From contig CM066293.1 in NCBI GenBank assembly GCA_033816765.1, positions 3,596,001-3,660,000 of the forward strand: 64,000 bases of DNA, in the 5' to 3' direction. The DNA comes from Nothopassalora personata. Taxonomy: Eukaryota > Ascomycota > Dothideomycetes > Mycosphaerellales > Mycosphaerellaceae. Made by a program: the position numbers and the translations under genes. Position 1 is the first letter of the stretch. Every line of letters begins with the position of its first letter. The notes under the pieces were generated by a model. It saw only the letters and a list, made by a program, of their open reading frames with translations, had not been told where the DNA came from and ran no database searches. This document shows, in pieces, positions 1 to 13,669 of this stretch.

Positions 1-1739
1 TTCTTAACCTTCTTCTAATACTCTTTACGAGTTCTATTAAGAGACTCCTAGAAAGCTTTACGTACTTATAACTATAGCGAACGTATTTAGGATACTAGAG
101 TCGGAAGTTACTCTCTATATTAACATAGGAAAGCCGTTTAAAAAAATAATAATCGTAAGCTAAATTAACCGGACGCCCGTATTCGTTAATTTCCTTCGTA
201 AGTCGAAGATGAAATATAGGATAGGGAGTAGATATTAGTAAAATAGATATACTTTCCCCGCTAGCTATATTTACCCTATTACGAGGAACATATACACTTA
301 GCTATAAAAGCGTCCTAATTCGGACCTAATGTTTCCTCTAGTTATGTATATATACGTTATAATTAAAACCTTTAATAACCTAGGCTAAGCCCTAGATCTA
401 TATACGCGTCTCTAAGGCGGTAGTATAGGTACTACCTATATAGAACCTACCTAGATACTTACTACATGTTTCCTTCCTATTAGTATCCGGGATAGCTTCT
501 TCTTATTTATACATTACTATTACTTCACGGGAGGATACTATAGTAATAGCGGCAGTAGTACTTACTATCGTTAACTTATTATGTACCTACGGTATAAGTA
601 CCTTACTTAACTTTTAGTACTCGTCCTTAGTTAGACTCTATTAATACTGGTCTAGCTTAGCTATAGTAATAATAAGCTAGTTTCTAATACCTTTAAGACT
701 AACGGCTAGTGTATTAAAGCTTAAATACCTATACTAGGCCCGTATAAAGATCCGTCTATAGTAAAGTAGACGATTATTGTATAATATAAGTAGTACTCTT
801 AAGCTCTTACTAGCTTACGCGGCGTTACCTCTCTATTTATAGCTCTTTATAGATTCCAAGAAGGTGTTACTTTAAAGGGGGATATTCTAAATTAATATAT
901 AGTAGAAGGTATATTTATTACGAAGGTAGAAGAAAGACTACTATATATAGTACAGACCTCTAGCCTATTTACTTTAAGTTACCCCCTTATAGCTATTATA
1001 CGCTATCTCCTAGAGTATATTGATTTAAAGCGACGCTATTTATCCGTAGATAGCTTATTCTTATTGCTATTTATAAGAGTAAGGATAAAGTGAATAATAC
1101 CTATAATATTTACTACCTTCCTATAATACGTATTCTAAGCTCGGGTACTACTCATTATTAACGGGTATATATTATAGTAGCTTAATACGTTGTAAGACTA
1201 CCTTACCGTTAACGCTCGAGGTTACGTAGTTACTATTATGTACCTTTATCTTATTTATAGTATAGCTATTAGTAGTAGCTATATTTACTAGGTCTTAAGT
1301 CGCGTATTATTTAAATATAATAGTTTATACTATATTACTTACCCTTTCTCTCTTAGATATTAGAAAATTATAGTAATAGTAAGGTTATAAGAAAAGGAGG
1401 TTATTATTAGGGTTAGTATAACCTAATAATATTATAAGTTAAGAAGATAAGCTTAATTAGATTTATTCTCGGGTTAATAAGACGTTAAGGGAGAGTAATA
1501 AAGTAGTAGTTATCTTAGTCTTATAAAGACTTAAGGAATAGTATAGTAGAGATTAGATTTTAGTATATTCTAAATAGTAATATTCAATAGTAAGTTAAAC
1601 GTATTAAAACTACGTATAGATACTTAGCTAAAAAAGGCTAGGTATCACTTCTATCCTTTCTTCTCTCCGGTACTTTACTAATATAATTACTACTATAACT
1701 TATCTTTACGTCTCTCCGCCTAATTAGATACTCCCCTAC
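1..1739. other. RIP-degraded AT-rich DNA, unassigned
   Basis: There is no usable reading frame and almost no CpA or TpG, while TpA is abundant, so this is repeat-derived DNA mutated by RIP. I could not assign it to an element family by eye. It ends at the CCTAC copy (1735-1739) that is the left target-site duplication of element A. Confidence 0.6.
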
Positions 1740-1901
1740 TATAAGGGGCGGGCCCCTGTTTCTTAGTATAGGCTACGCCTATACGTTCGGATTGCTTTCC
1801 GACACATTTTCTTCGGATAGCGTCCGACTTCCCCTTTCTTCTATATCGAACTTATTACATACTTTATAGAACTTTAGTATATACGTCGTTTATCCGTAAT
1901 A
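1740..1901 (+). repeat. Element A 5' LTR (162 bp)
   Basis: Matches 8492-8653 over its whole length. It begins TATAAGGGGCGGG and ends CCGTAATA; the 3' copy ends CCGTAACA, so the ends fit an original TG...CA altered by RIP. It is preceded by the target duplication CCTAC. Confidence 0.92.
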
Positions 1902-1989
1902 TTAAGTTCGATCTATTCGAATTAGCTAGGCGCCTACTATTAAATAGACGGGATACGTAATAACGTCGCCGGGTAGCGAGAACCCTAGG

Positions 1990-3200
1990 ACTAGTACCCT
2001 AAATAAAAGCTTCTAACTTATGCTTTAGTAACTATACTAGCAATAGGAAGAGATATAAGCCGAGTTAATTGCAACGCGCGCCGCTTTAAAAGAATCGGAA
2101 GACGCTTAACGTTAGTTAACACCTATAGTCTCGCTACTAGTTTATAATAAGACGACTACTAGTATCCTAATAAGACAGTTACTATAGACGCTAAACGCCG
2201 CCGCGCCTACGTCGCGTACCGGAGAAGAACCGTCGGGTCCTAGAGGTTAGAACCTACCTTCCTAGGACGGTAAGGTAGAGACATTCCGCGATTACTTCTT
2301 AAGGTTAAAGAGCTTCTTTAGGGTACGATCCGCCCTAAAACCGAGGCTCTCTAAGGAATATTACTAGGATACGATTAATAACACCTTACTAGCGAGAGAG
2401 CGTACTAGGATGCGGTACTTCTAGGATAAGGGAGACGGCAAACTTCGGAAGAACCCCGTTACTTTCTTTACGTAACTTAAGAAAGTCTTCGGTAATAGTA
2501 ACGAGCGCGCTAAGGCTCTAGAGTAGCTTATTAAGATTAAACATACGAACGGTTAACCTTAGTACAATTACTAGATGAAATTTAATAGACTCCTACTAAG
2601 TGCCGGCGGAGAGAACTAGAGCGACGACGCGAAGATTAGTTACTTACGTAATACCTTCTCGAACCCCGTTAGGATATATACGGCGGCTATACTAAAAAAG
2701 GAGGACTACTACGAGTTGAGGGGTAAGGTTAAATAGATTATAACTAACCTCGAGGACATAGACTAGTTTAAAATAGCATATAAGGGGTAGAAGGATAATA
2801 ATAAGGACTCTAGTATAACCGCTATAGTTACTACCCGTTCTTTTACGAGACCTACCGGTACCTAGGTTAATACCAATAGTAATACTATTATAGCACTAAC
2901 CCGGATAAGCGGAGGCGGCTCTAGAAGTTATAGAGATCGGAAGGAGGATAAAGGGAGGTAGAGAGTAAAATAGGTAGACACCGCTAAGAGAGATCGTAGG
3001 CGCTAAGAATAGCTCTACTTCCGCTATAGAGCGAGCGGACATCGAGTAAAGGAATGCCCGTACGCCGTAGCAGTTAATCCTACTAGGATTAACGCGGCCT
3101 TAGTTACGCCGATCCTAGAGGAGGACGGGTTTAAGTCGGATCCCGAAGAGGTAGGAAAATACTAGCTCCTAGTTAAAAGCTAGAACTAGGAGATAAAGAA
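1990..3200 (+). pseudogene. Element A gag relic
   Basis: Forward-frame fragments read as a retrotransposon Gag (capsid-like region about 2240-2760), followed at about 3010-3065 by a decayed zinc knuckle. In that knuckle the first two Cys read as Tyr, while the Gly-His pair and last Cys survive, which is expected from TGC/TGT to TAC/TAT by RIP. Gag would package the element RNA into virus-like particles. Limits are approximate because stops interrupt the frame throughout and no start codon can be fixed. Confidence 0.75.
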
Positions 3201-6200
3201 GCACTAGTAAAGGGGTAGAACGTAGTTAAGAGTTCTATAAACGGGAATCTTATATATACCGACGTATTCCTAAACGAAAGTTACGGAATGTTTACCCTTA
3301 TCGATAAAGGATATATATACTACGCTATAATTAACGGAGACCTAGCGAAAGACCTCGGTCTTACGTACATTAGTAACGAGAGCTATAAGGCTATAGGGTT
3401 TACGAAAGCGATACGGAACTCGATCGAAGGAGTAGTCGCCTTCTATATAGAAATTACCGGGATCTACTAGGTAGCTTATACTTACGTTATACCTAATCTA
3501 GATTTCCCTATAATCCTAGGGAAACCGTAGAAGGCGTATAATTAGATCCGGACTACGCCTAAAAAGCGCCGGTACTACTATAGCTTAGTAAAGAAATAGG
3601 TACCCGAAGGGCGTAACTACGAAGAATATAAGTTAGGTAAGCGTTTCGCTACGATTGCCGCGGTAACCGTAGAAGATATTAAGAAGGCCCTTAGTAAGAA
3701 GGAGCCGCCTACGCGAGAGGAACTTAAGAAGGGCTTACCTCTAGAACTTTAGGATATGCTCCCGCTATTTTCTACTAGAGAAGCTAATAAACTAGCTCTA
3801 TACCGCGGCGACCTTAACTATAAGATCGAGATCCGGACGAAAGCCGACGGAAGCCCGGAACTGTTACCCTAGGGACCGCTCTATAGTATATCTAAAGACG
3901 AGCTACTTATCCTCCGGAAGTTACTAACGGAACTATAGCGTAAGGTTTATATTTGCCCTTCTACCTTAGAAGCGGCGGCTCCCGTCTTGTTTGTAAAGAA
4001 GCCCGGGGGAGGACTTAGGTTCTACTACGATTATAGAGCATTAAACTCGATGACTAAGTAGGACCGTTATCCGCTACTATTAATCCCGGAAACTATTTAG
4101 AACCTAACGGGCGCTAGATAGATTACGAAGGTTAACGTTATTACCGTATTCTATTACCTACGGATAGCTCGAGGCGAAGAGTATAAGACGGCTTTATAAA
4201 CTAGATTCGGTCTATAGGAGTAGCTAGTATACCCGTTTAGTTTGTCCGGGGCCCCTATAACATTCTAGCGGTATATTAATAGTTTGTTATAGGACTACCT
4301 AGACGACTTTACCTCGGCCTACGCTAACGACGTTATTATTTACTCCGACGGAATAAAAGAGGACTATTTCTAGAAGGTTCGCGTTGTACTCTAGAAGCTT
4401 TAGGACGGAGGCCTATTCCTAGATCTAGAGAAGTATAAGTTTGTATAGAACAAGGTTAAGTACCTTAGGTTTATTATATATACCGATAGGAAAGGAGTAG
4501 GACCCGACCCCGAAAAGGTAGTAGTAGTAAAGGATTAGAAGGTACCTATTACCTAGAAGGAGGTACGACGTTTCTTAGGCTTCCCAAACTGCTGTCGGAT
4601 ATTTATTCTAAACTATTCGAAGCTCGCCGAGCCCTCAACGTTACTAACCGGCAAGAATACGGTGTTTTCCTAGGGAGATCGTTAGACTAATACGTTTAAG
4701 GCCCTAAAGGATAAGTACTATAAGGTACTAGTTTTAGCCTACTAGAACCCGGAGCTCCCTACCTTTTTAGAGACGGACTATAGCGGCTTTACGCTAGGAG
4801 GCGCCCTCCTATAAGAAAAGAACGGAGTCGTAAAACTAGTAGGATTCTACTCGAAGAAGCTAAATAAGGCTAAGATTAACTACGATATTTACGATAAGGA
4901 GATACTCGCGGTAGTATTATATCTTAAGGAATAGGCTCCCGAGTTAAAAACATATAGGCCCTTTATAATCTAGACGGACTACAAAAACCTAGAATACTTT
5001 ATAACGAAGAGATAGCTTCCGAACGGTAGATCCGGTAGGTTAAGAAAGTTATAAAATTCTAGTTTTTACTAGTATATAGGCCGGGTACCGAAGCGATTAT
5101 ACCGGACGCCCTTTCTCGGAGGGAATAGGACACGCTTAGGTAGGACGATAAGTTATTACGGTATTATAGGTTTCTTAAACCGGACATCGTAAAGAATTAG
5201 CCGGGCTCGAAGGGGGGAAGCGAGGTAGTAGTAGACGCTAGCTCTACTATAAAGATTTCGTTAGTACGAATCTTAGCTATATAGTTCTAAGGGCTATCCG
5301 CCGTAGAAGAGGCGGATTTACCGGGCGTATTACGGGGACCCTTCTAAGACTAAGAGCTAAACGACCTCTAGGAAAGAACTATCGAGAAAGATAGTACGTT
5401 CTAGGCGGTATACCGCGTAATTAAGGTAGAAGCGCGTTTACTTCCTAGCGAGGTAAGACTTAAGGTGTAAGTAGGTAACTATAGTATCGACCGTAACGGG
5501 TATCTTCGCTACCGCGGTAGGATTTAGGTGCCTAGAGCTCCTAGTTCTACGGAGTCCGACTATAAGGAGGCGGACATAGCGATCCTATAGAACGATACCC
5601 TTTGAACTAAGCTAATCTAATCCGTATACAATTTAGCGGTGTACGGCTACCCTAGCCGGGACTCTAGAGTATCGATTCTAAGTCGTAACTTCTACTAGCC
5701 CCTATAATCTAAGTACGTAAGGCAGTTTTTAAGGAACTACGACTACTACGGTAGGAATAAGGTATAGAGGGAATAAAAACACGGCCTCCTATAAGTATTA
5801 CCGGTCCCCGACCGATTCTTCTAGGAGATCTTAATAGATTTTATAACGGACATACCCGAGTCGTAAGGGAATACTTACCTCTAGGTAATTAAGGATCGAC
5901 TAAGTAAGACCGTCGTTTTAGAAGTGATGTCTACTATAAAGGCCGAGGACTACGCTAAAAGGTTTTTAGACTACTAGGTAAGATACTATAGCCTACCTTA
6001 AGCTATTATAAGTAACCGGGGTACTAACTAGACGAGCACCTTCTAGAGGACCTTCTATCGTTTAACCGGTATAAAATAGAGGCTTAGCTCCGCTTACTAC
6101 CTATAAACCGACGGAGGCCCGGAAAGATTAAACTAGGAAGTCTAGGCTTACCTTCGAAACTATATTAACTATAAGTAGTCCGACTAGAAACGCTAGCTCC

Positions 6201-6850
6201 CTACGGCATAACTTAATCTAAACGCGCGGTATTACGCTAGGCTAGGAATAAGCCCCTTCTTCGCGGTTTATAGATACGAGGCGCTATTACCCGTTTAGTT
6301 ATACCCGGATCTAGAGACGTCTTAGCTAGACGCCGCGTAACGGGTAACGCTATTTATAGAAAGGATATAAAAGATTACGGACCTATATTAGGCGAGTATA
6401 GCGGAAGCCGCCTAAAGATAAGAGGACTACGCTAACCGGGATAGGAAGCCCGTACTAATCTATCGTATAGGCAATAAAGTTTAGCTAGATCTACGTAACT
6501 ATATTACTACACGACTAAAGAAGAGCATCGACTATAGACACGCAAAGTATACGGTAGTAGAAGTAATCTCGCCGTTATCTATACGCTTATCTAGGATCCC
6601 TAGAAGGATCTACCCGGTCTTCTATCCTAACTTACTACGACCTACGAGCTAAGACCCCTTACCTAGATAGGAGATCGATAATGAATAGCCGAACCCTATT
6701 ATAATTGAGTCTTACGAAGAGTAGTAGGTAGAAGAGATCCTTTACGCTAGAACTAAGGTTAGAGGTAGAGGCCGAGTACGCGAGGTCCTAGTAAAATAGA
6801 CCGGATACTACGAGCCTATATAGGAACTATTAGGGTACCTCGTAGATATA
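3200..6850 (+). pseudogene. Element A pol relic: PR-RT-RNaseH-IN-chromodomain
   Basis: Protease: a 60-codon clean stretch at 3288-3470 reads ...AIINGDLAKDLGL, followed by a PIILGKP-like end near 3515. Reverse transcriptase: YDYRALN near 4025-4050 and a decayed active site reading YANDVIIYS near 4320. RNase H: ETDYSGFTLGGAL near 4770. Integrase: a HPGRD-like segment with SRNFYWP-like end near 5640-5700, DFITDIPES near 5835, and a SSAY(H)P-TDG segment near 6085-6120. Chromodomain: VEEILYARTK...EVLVK-TGYYEP near 6725-6830, which in chromoviruses targets integration to marked chromatin. Stops at TAG/TAA replace Gln and Trp codons; the polyprotein cannot be made. Confidence 0.88.
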
Positions 6851-6949
6851 GTAGCCGCGGATAACTTCGAGAGGAAATATAGTAACCTAATAACGTATAA
6901 CGGACCGAAGGAGGCATAGGATACGAAAAGAAGGGGGAAACGGCGAAAA

Positions 6950-8474
6950 GGTAAGGATTACTAGGGATTTAGCGTAGACATAGGCGTTTAGGAAAGGGTA
7001 GGCGTTTCTTTTAGGTAAGGGAGTCTTTTTAGGAGATAGAGAGAATTAAGAAGGTATAGGTAAGTTTAAGGACGTTTTATTTTAGCAGCGTCCGCCGTAA
7101 AAGTAGCGGAGCCCGATCTCTTTCGAGATAGCTATATACTAAGGTAGCCCGGTTACGGCCCGCGCGAAGGACGGAGGAGCCTAAAGGCGAGTTAGTAGAG
7201 GCCGTAGCCTAGCGTACGCGGCGCTAGCCTAGCTAGAGATTACGTAGAGCACCTCTAGGACTAAATAAGCGGTTAGTAATAGTTTCTCTACGGGGTCCGT
7301 AGTATATATATCTACCTAAAGGTAAGCTAGGCATTAGCTATAGTACCTATAACCTTAGCGGCGACCGTACTAAAAGAACCGGTTTACGCGTATAATAAGG
7401 CGGGGACCAGGGAAACTTACCGGGAGAGTACGCTAGTACGCTAGAGAGGCTTTAAAGCCTTCTAGGCTTTAAGGACGGCGCGGAGCTTAGTACGGGCGTC
7501 GTCGCTAAGAGACCGTAAGCCGATGGAAAAGACGCGGAGGCCGCTAGGGAAGATACTTACGCGCGGTTCTAGTTAGTAGCGCGGGTCTACTTAGCGTAGG
7601 CGGCGTAGGCGAACTCCGTCCTAAAACGCGCGGTTAGCGATAACTTTCCTTCGGGGTCCGCGTAGTATATATATGTCCTCGTAATACTTACGATTAGTAT
7701 TATAGGCCTAGTAGGCGCGAGCGGTAGCGCCCTAGAAATAATTAGCGGACTCCGATAAGAATATAGCGGAGGCCGGTACTTATATACTAGGAGACGTAGT
7801 CTACGCTAGTAGTAGCGTAGGGAATGTAGTAGATGCGGCGTTAGGCCATTTTATGCTACGTTCCGGTTAGATTATGTCGGTCTCCTTTAGAATTTATTCG
7901 GACTTACTTAATAGTATTAATAGGAGATATAGTAGTAGTAGTAGTTTCTATTTACGGCATACTATTAGTATCTATCGGAGCCCGCGGGGAAAACGTTAGA
8001 TCCCTAAGCGGTAGGTAAGAGATACGTAACCGTATGCCCCCTAAGGCTAAGGACGCTTAGTTAGGGGGAGGGGGAGGGGCTACTTACGCTTACGGTAGGT
8101 AATAAGGAAAAGAAAGAAAGAAAAAGAGAACGAGAACCTAAAGATATATTCTAGGTTCCTATTGTTTATATATAACAATAGCTATTATTACTTAGTAGAT
8201 AATAGTAAACCTTACACTTACCTAGGTAATAATACTACGCCTCGACGTCGGCGGGGCTAGACAATAAGGAAGAGTAGCTCGGACGCTTCCTATTACCATC
8301 CTAACAATAAGCGTCGCTATTAATAGGTTAGGACAATACGGAGTAATATTAGAAAGTAGCGCTAAGTAATAAAAACAGCTAGGACAATAGACTCCGGGTA
8401 GGACAATAGGGAACACCGGCGTAAATACGTATACGGACGGTATCTATCGGGCGGAACTATAGCTAGAGACGACG
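6950..8474. other. Element A, extra 1.5 kb between chromodomain and 3' LTR
   Basis: No recognisable protein. Two similar segments, near 7270-7310 and 7630-7675, share a core ending GTAGTATATATAT and both read AVS(N/D)..F...GS in the forward frame, so part of the region arose by tandem duplication and may once have been coding. A G-rich purine run lies near 8052-8080. At 8250-8415 a short motif TAGGACAATA recurs three or more times. RIPed throughout. Confidence 0.5.
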
Positions 8475-8487
8475 AAGGGGGAGGGGG
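8475..8487 (+). other. Element A polypurine tract
   Basis: GAAGGGGGAGGGGG sits just upstream of the 3' LTR, where the plus-strand primer of an LTR retrotransposon is expected. Confidence 0.65.
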
Positions 8488-8491
8488 TTAG

Positions 8492-8653
8492 TATAAGGGG
8501 CGGGCCCCTGTTTCTTAGTATAGGCTACGCCTATGCGTTCGGATTGCTTTCCGATACCTTTTCTTCGGATAGCGTCCAATTTCCCCTTTCTTCTATATCG
8601 AACTTATTACATACTTTATAGAACTTTAGTGTACACGTCGTTTACCCGTAACA
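8492..8653 (+). repeat. Element A 3' LTR (162 bp)
   Basis: Same length as 1740-1901. Most differences are C/T or G/A changes. It ends CCGTAACA and is followed directly by the target duplication CCTAC (8654-8658). Confidence 0.92.
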
Positions 8654-8658
8654 CCTAC

Positions 8659-11549
<2,891 letters not shown>

Positions 11550-11867
11550 TGTTACGGTCCGATCTTTCGAGAGACCATAGCCACTCATTCCGCCGGGAGG
11601 AACCGAGACTGAGCGGCTCAGACTCAGCTCAGACCGATCAGATCGGTCTGCTCAGAGTGATCAGTTACAGAGCGATCAGATTGATCAGTTACGCCAAGAC
11701 ATGGCACTATATAGACGACGCTTCTTTACAAGTAGATAGGAGCCTCGTGCTCAACTCATTTTAAGTATACACCATATACTGTTTGGAACCACTACCTTCA
11801 TAACTGATTGAGACATCCCTGCAAAGATCCAAGCCCGAGTTGTGATAACGTACAGCGGTTCCTAACA
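11550..11867 (+). repeat. Gag-only element 5' LTR (318 bp)
   Basis: Starts TGTTACGGTCCG and ends TTCCTAACA. It contains a perfect inverted repeat, AGACCGATC-A-GATCGGTCT (11631-11649), and two copies of TGATCAGTTAC near 11658-11690, possible regulatory sites. No difference from the 3' LTR was seen. Confidence 0.93.
11631..11649. promoter_or_regulatory. 9-bp-arm palindrome in the LTR
   Basis: AGACCGATC-A-GATCGGTCT is a perfect inverted repeat with a one-base centre inside the LTR, repeated in the 3' LTR at 13751-13769. A dimeric transcription factor site is a reasonable guess; nothing in the sequence proves it. Confidence 0.4.
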
Positions 11868-11899
11868 ACTTTGAGCACCACCACCAGGGCCCTTTGCAT

Positions 11900-12892
11900 A
11901 TGTCTGGGAGAGACGCTACCCGGAGTCCGTCACGACAACAGCCACAGTCAACTGGCATCACGGAACGAATGAGCGAAATGTCGATTACAGGAAGCAGCAA
12001 GAACAACAACACTCCTATGGGTATGCTGAACCCATTGGACCACCACCGTGCACCTAAGGTGTCTACGCCGGAGACGTTCGACGGGACCAAGGACAAACTG
12101 GAGGCTTTTCAACTGCAGGTTCAGTTGTACCTTCACTTCAACGCACACCAGTTTCAAGGCGAGGCTTCTAAAGTCTTGTACGCCGCATCCTTCCTACGAG
12201 GAAAAGCAGCTAGAGGATTCCGACCATACCTCAAGGACTGGCTACACAACCAGGGCGAGGGAGAAACACCGAAAACGGAAACTCGAAAAATTTTCCACGA
12301 CTACGACGAGTTTGAGACGAAACTCGATGATCTATACGGGATACCAAATGAGGAGGTATACGCCGACCGACATATCCGACAACTTCGACAGACTACTTCT
12401 GTAGCGCTGTACGCCTCAGAATTCCAAGGATATGCCGCCGACCTGGAATGGAACGACGCAGCTTTGCGATCGCAGTTCTACCTCGGGCTGAAAGACAACG
12501 TCAAAGCCGAACTATCCCGAAACGCCAGCGTCGTTACGCTAGGGGCGATGATCAAGGCAGCAAAGGAGATCGACGAAAGGCTCCAGGAGTTGAGGTACGA
12601 CCGACACGTACAGCCTGGATACCAGAGACCCGCCGCGGGCGGAAGAGGGGGCTTCAAGGCCAGAAGTCAGGACCCTAATGGTCACGGAGACCCAATGGAA
12701 TTGGACGTAACGGAACGTAGGACAGGAAGGGGGCTGAAGAGCAAAGGTTCCACCTGCTACGTATGTGGCGAGCAAGGCCATTTTGCAAGGAACTGCAAGA
12801 AAAAGAACATGGTTAGCCGCGAGTTCAACGCAATGATTCGCGAAGAGAATGCATACCAGGAATGCGAGAATTTCTTCTCGAAATCTGCCTAG
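11900..12892 (+). CDS. gag: Retrotransposon Gag protein with CCHC zinc knuckle
   Basis: Intact 330-aa Gag, the structural protein that assembles virus-like particles and packages element RNA. The ATG at 11900 is the first in frame after the 5' LTR; an in-frame TTG lies two codons upstream. Residues ~50-230 form the retrotransposon gag/capsid region (TFDGTKDKLEAFQLQVQLY, then SFLRGKAARGFRPYLKDWL). A basic Arg/Gly-rich linker follows (~240-260). One zinc knuckle, CYVCGEQGHFARNC (C-x2-C-x4-H-x4-C), lies near residue 290 and would bind RNA. No protease or pol follows. Element B's gag relic (19.47-20.41 kb) reads as the same family, including the LRGS...IKPYLKEYLD segment, so a B-like element could have supplied the missing enzymes. 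Confidence 0.93.
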   Translation: MSGRDATRSPSRQQPQSTGITERMSEMSITGSSKNNNTPMGMLNPLDHHRAPKVSTPETFDGTKDKLEAFQLQVQLYLHFNAHQFQGEASKVLYAASFLRGKAARGFRPYLKDWLHNQGEGETPKTETRKIFHDYDEFETKLDDLYGIPNEEVYADRHIRQLRQTTSVALYASEFQGYAADLEWNDAALRSQFYLGLKDNVKAELSRNASVVTLGAMIKAAKEIDERLQELRYDRHVQPGYQRPAAGGRGGFKARSQDPNGHGDPMELDVTERRTGRGLKSKGSTCYVCGEQGHFARNCKKKNMVSREFNAMIREENAYQECENFFSKSA

Positions 12893-12999
12893 CAGAAACA
12901 ACCTGATGACGAGGCATCAAACAGCGGCTTCTTGATTTGATGACCTAGGATACAGAAGTCAACACTACGATACGGATAACGACTACCGGATATGACAAC
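12893..12999. other. Gag-only element, junction where pol is missing
   Basis: Only 107 bp lie between the gag stop and the stop of the convergent antisense gene. In an autonomous relative this is where several kb of pol would be, so the element probably arose by internal deletion. Confidence 0.55.
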
Positions 13000-13587
13000 T
13001 TACGACGAGGAGACCAGTGGAGGAACAGTCCAAGGAAAGGAAGGATCACACAGTTGATCCCAGGCCTGGGGCGACATCTGCCAAGGATCGAATTCCTTGT
13101 CCGAGGCTGTCGTCTCCACGCTGGAGACACCCCCTTCCTCACGGTCCTCGGCTTCGAGCTCCTCAAGCTCCTTCGCCACAGCATCGTCGGCCTTGCCGGA
13201 TGCGAGACGAAGTTGCTTACGGAGACGAATCTTTTTGGCCTTTTGGCGAATGATGCGCTGGGCCAGCTCAGCCTGTTGATGGAGAAGCTCCACCTCCTTC
13301 TCCTCAGCACGCTCGAGATCACGTTGGAGACCGTCGCGAATGTCGCGAAACTTCGTCCATTCGTGCGCCGAAAGGGTTACGTCGCAATCAGAGTACCCTT
13401 TGCGAATGCACTCCGAACACCTTCCGGAACGAGGCGAGACGACGCATTTTGGACGTTCGGCGAGGACGGGAACGCGCGCGGCACGACAGCGATGACATGG
13501 AGCCATTTCAATGCCCGTTCGCTCGATTTCGACGACGAGCGCTTTTCTTCGGAGAGATTGCTTGGAGGATGGCGTGGAGAGAGACAT
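13000..13587 (-). CDS. Antisense Cys-rich/coiled-coil protein of a Gypsy element
   Basis: Intact 195-aa gene opposite to gag and just inside the 3' LTR. ATG at 13587; a second ATG at residue 27 begins MAPCHRCRAARV and fits the start of the homologue in element B. From there a Cys cluster, C-x2-C then C-x8-C-x2-C-x7-C (PKC, GRCSEC, SDCDV), looks like a zinc-binding module but does not match the classic Zn2Cys6 spacing. Residues ~80-155 are a long charged coiled coil (LERAEEKEVELLHQQAEL, then KIRLRKQLRLASGKADDAVA). The tail ends in a Trp/Pro-rich segment. A RIPed homologue at 37740-38125 has the same position and orientation in element B. Function unknown; a DNA- or RNA-binding regulator is possible. 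Confidence 0.85.
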   Translation of the reverse strand: MSLSTPSSKQSLRRKALVVEIERTGIEMAPCHRCRAARVPVLAERPKCVVSPRSGRCSECIRKGYSDCDVTLSAHEWTKFRDIRDGLQRDLERAEEKEVELLHQQAELAQRIIRQKAKKIRLRKQLRLASGKADDAVAKELEELEAEDREEGGVSSVETTASDKEFDPWQMSPQAWDQLCDPSFPWTVPPLVSSS

Positions 13588-13651
13588 CGCTGATGCGATA
13601 AGCAGAACATGGAGCAGTACCCAGGTTATGTAATAGTTCCGGGACGGAACT

Positions 13652-13669
13652 AAGCTAAGAGGGGGATGG
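13652..13669 (+). other. Gag-only element polypurine tract
   Basis: AGCTAAGAGGGGGATGG abuts the 3' LTR and is the expected plus-strand primer. Confidence 0.7.

Larger units (their letters stand above)
1740..8653 (+). mobile_element. Element A: RIPed Ty3/Gypsy chromovirus-type LTR retrotransposon
   Basis: A complete but dead 6,914-bp LTR retrotransposon. Two 162-bp direct repeats bound it (1740-1901 and 8492-8653), and CCTAC is duplicated at 1735-1739 and 8654-8658. Inside, in order, lie relics of gag with a zinc knuckle, aspartic protease, reverse transcriptase, RNase H, integrase and a C-terminal chromodomain, which is the Ty3/Gypsy chromovirus layout. Every frame is broken by TAG/TAA at former Gln or Trp codons, and Cys/His are often Tyr, as RIP produces. 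About 1.5 kb of unexplained sequence separates the chromodomain from the 3' LTR, more than usual for this class. Confidence 0.93.

Noticed and set aside
13054..13593. 179-codon + strand frame opposite the antisense gene
   Set aside because: The minus-strand product has a Cys cluster, a coiled coil and a homologue in element B; the + strand product has none.
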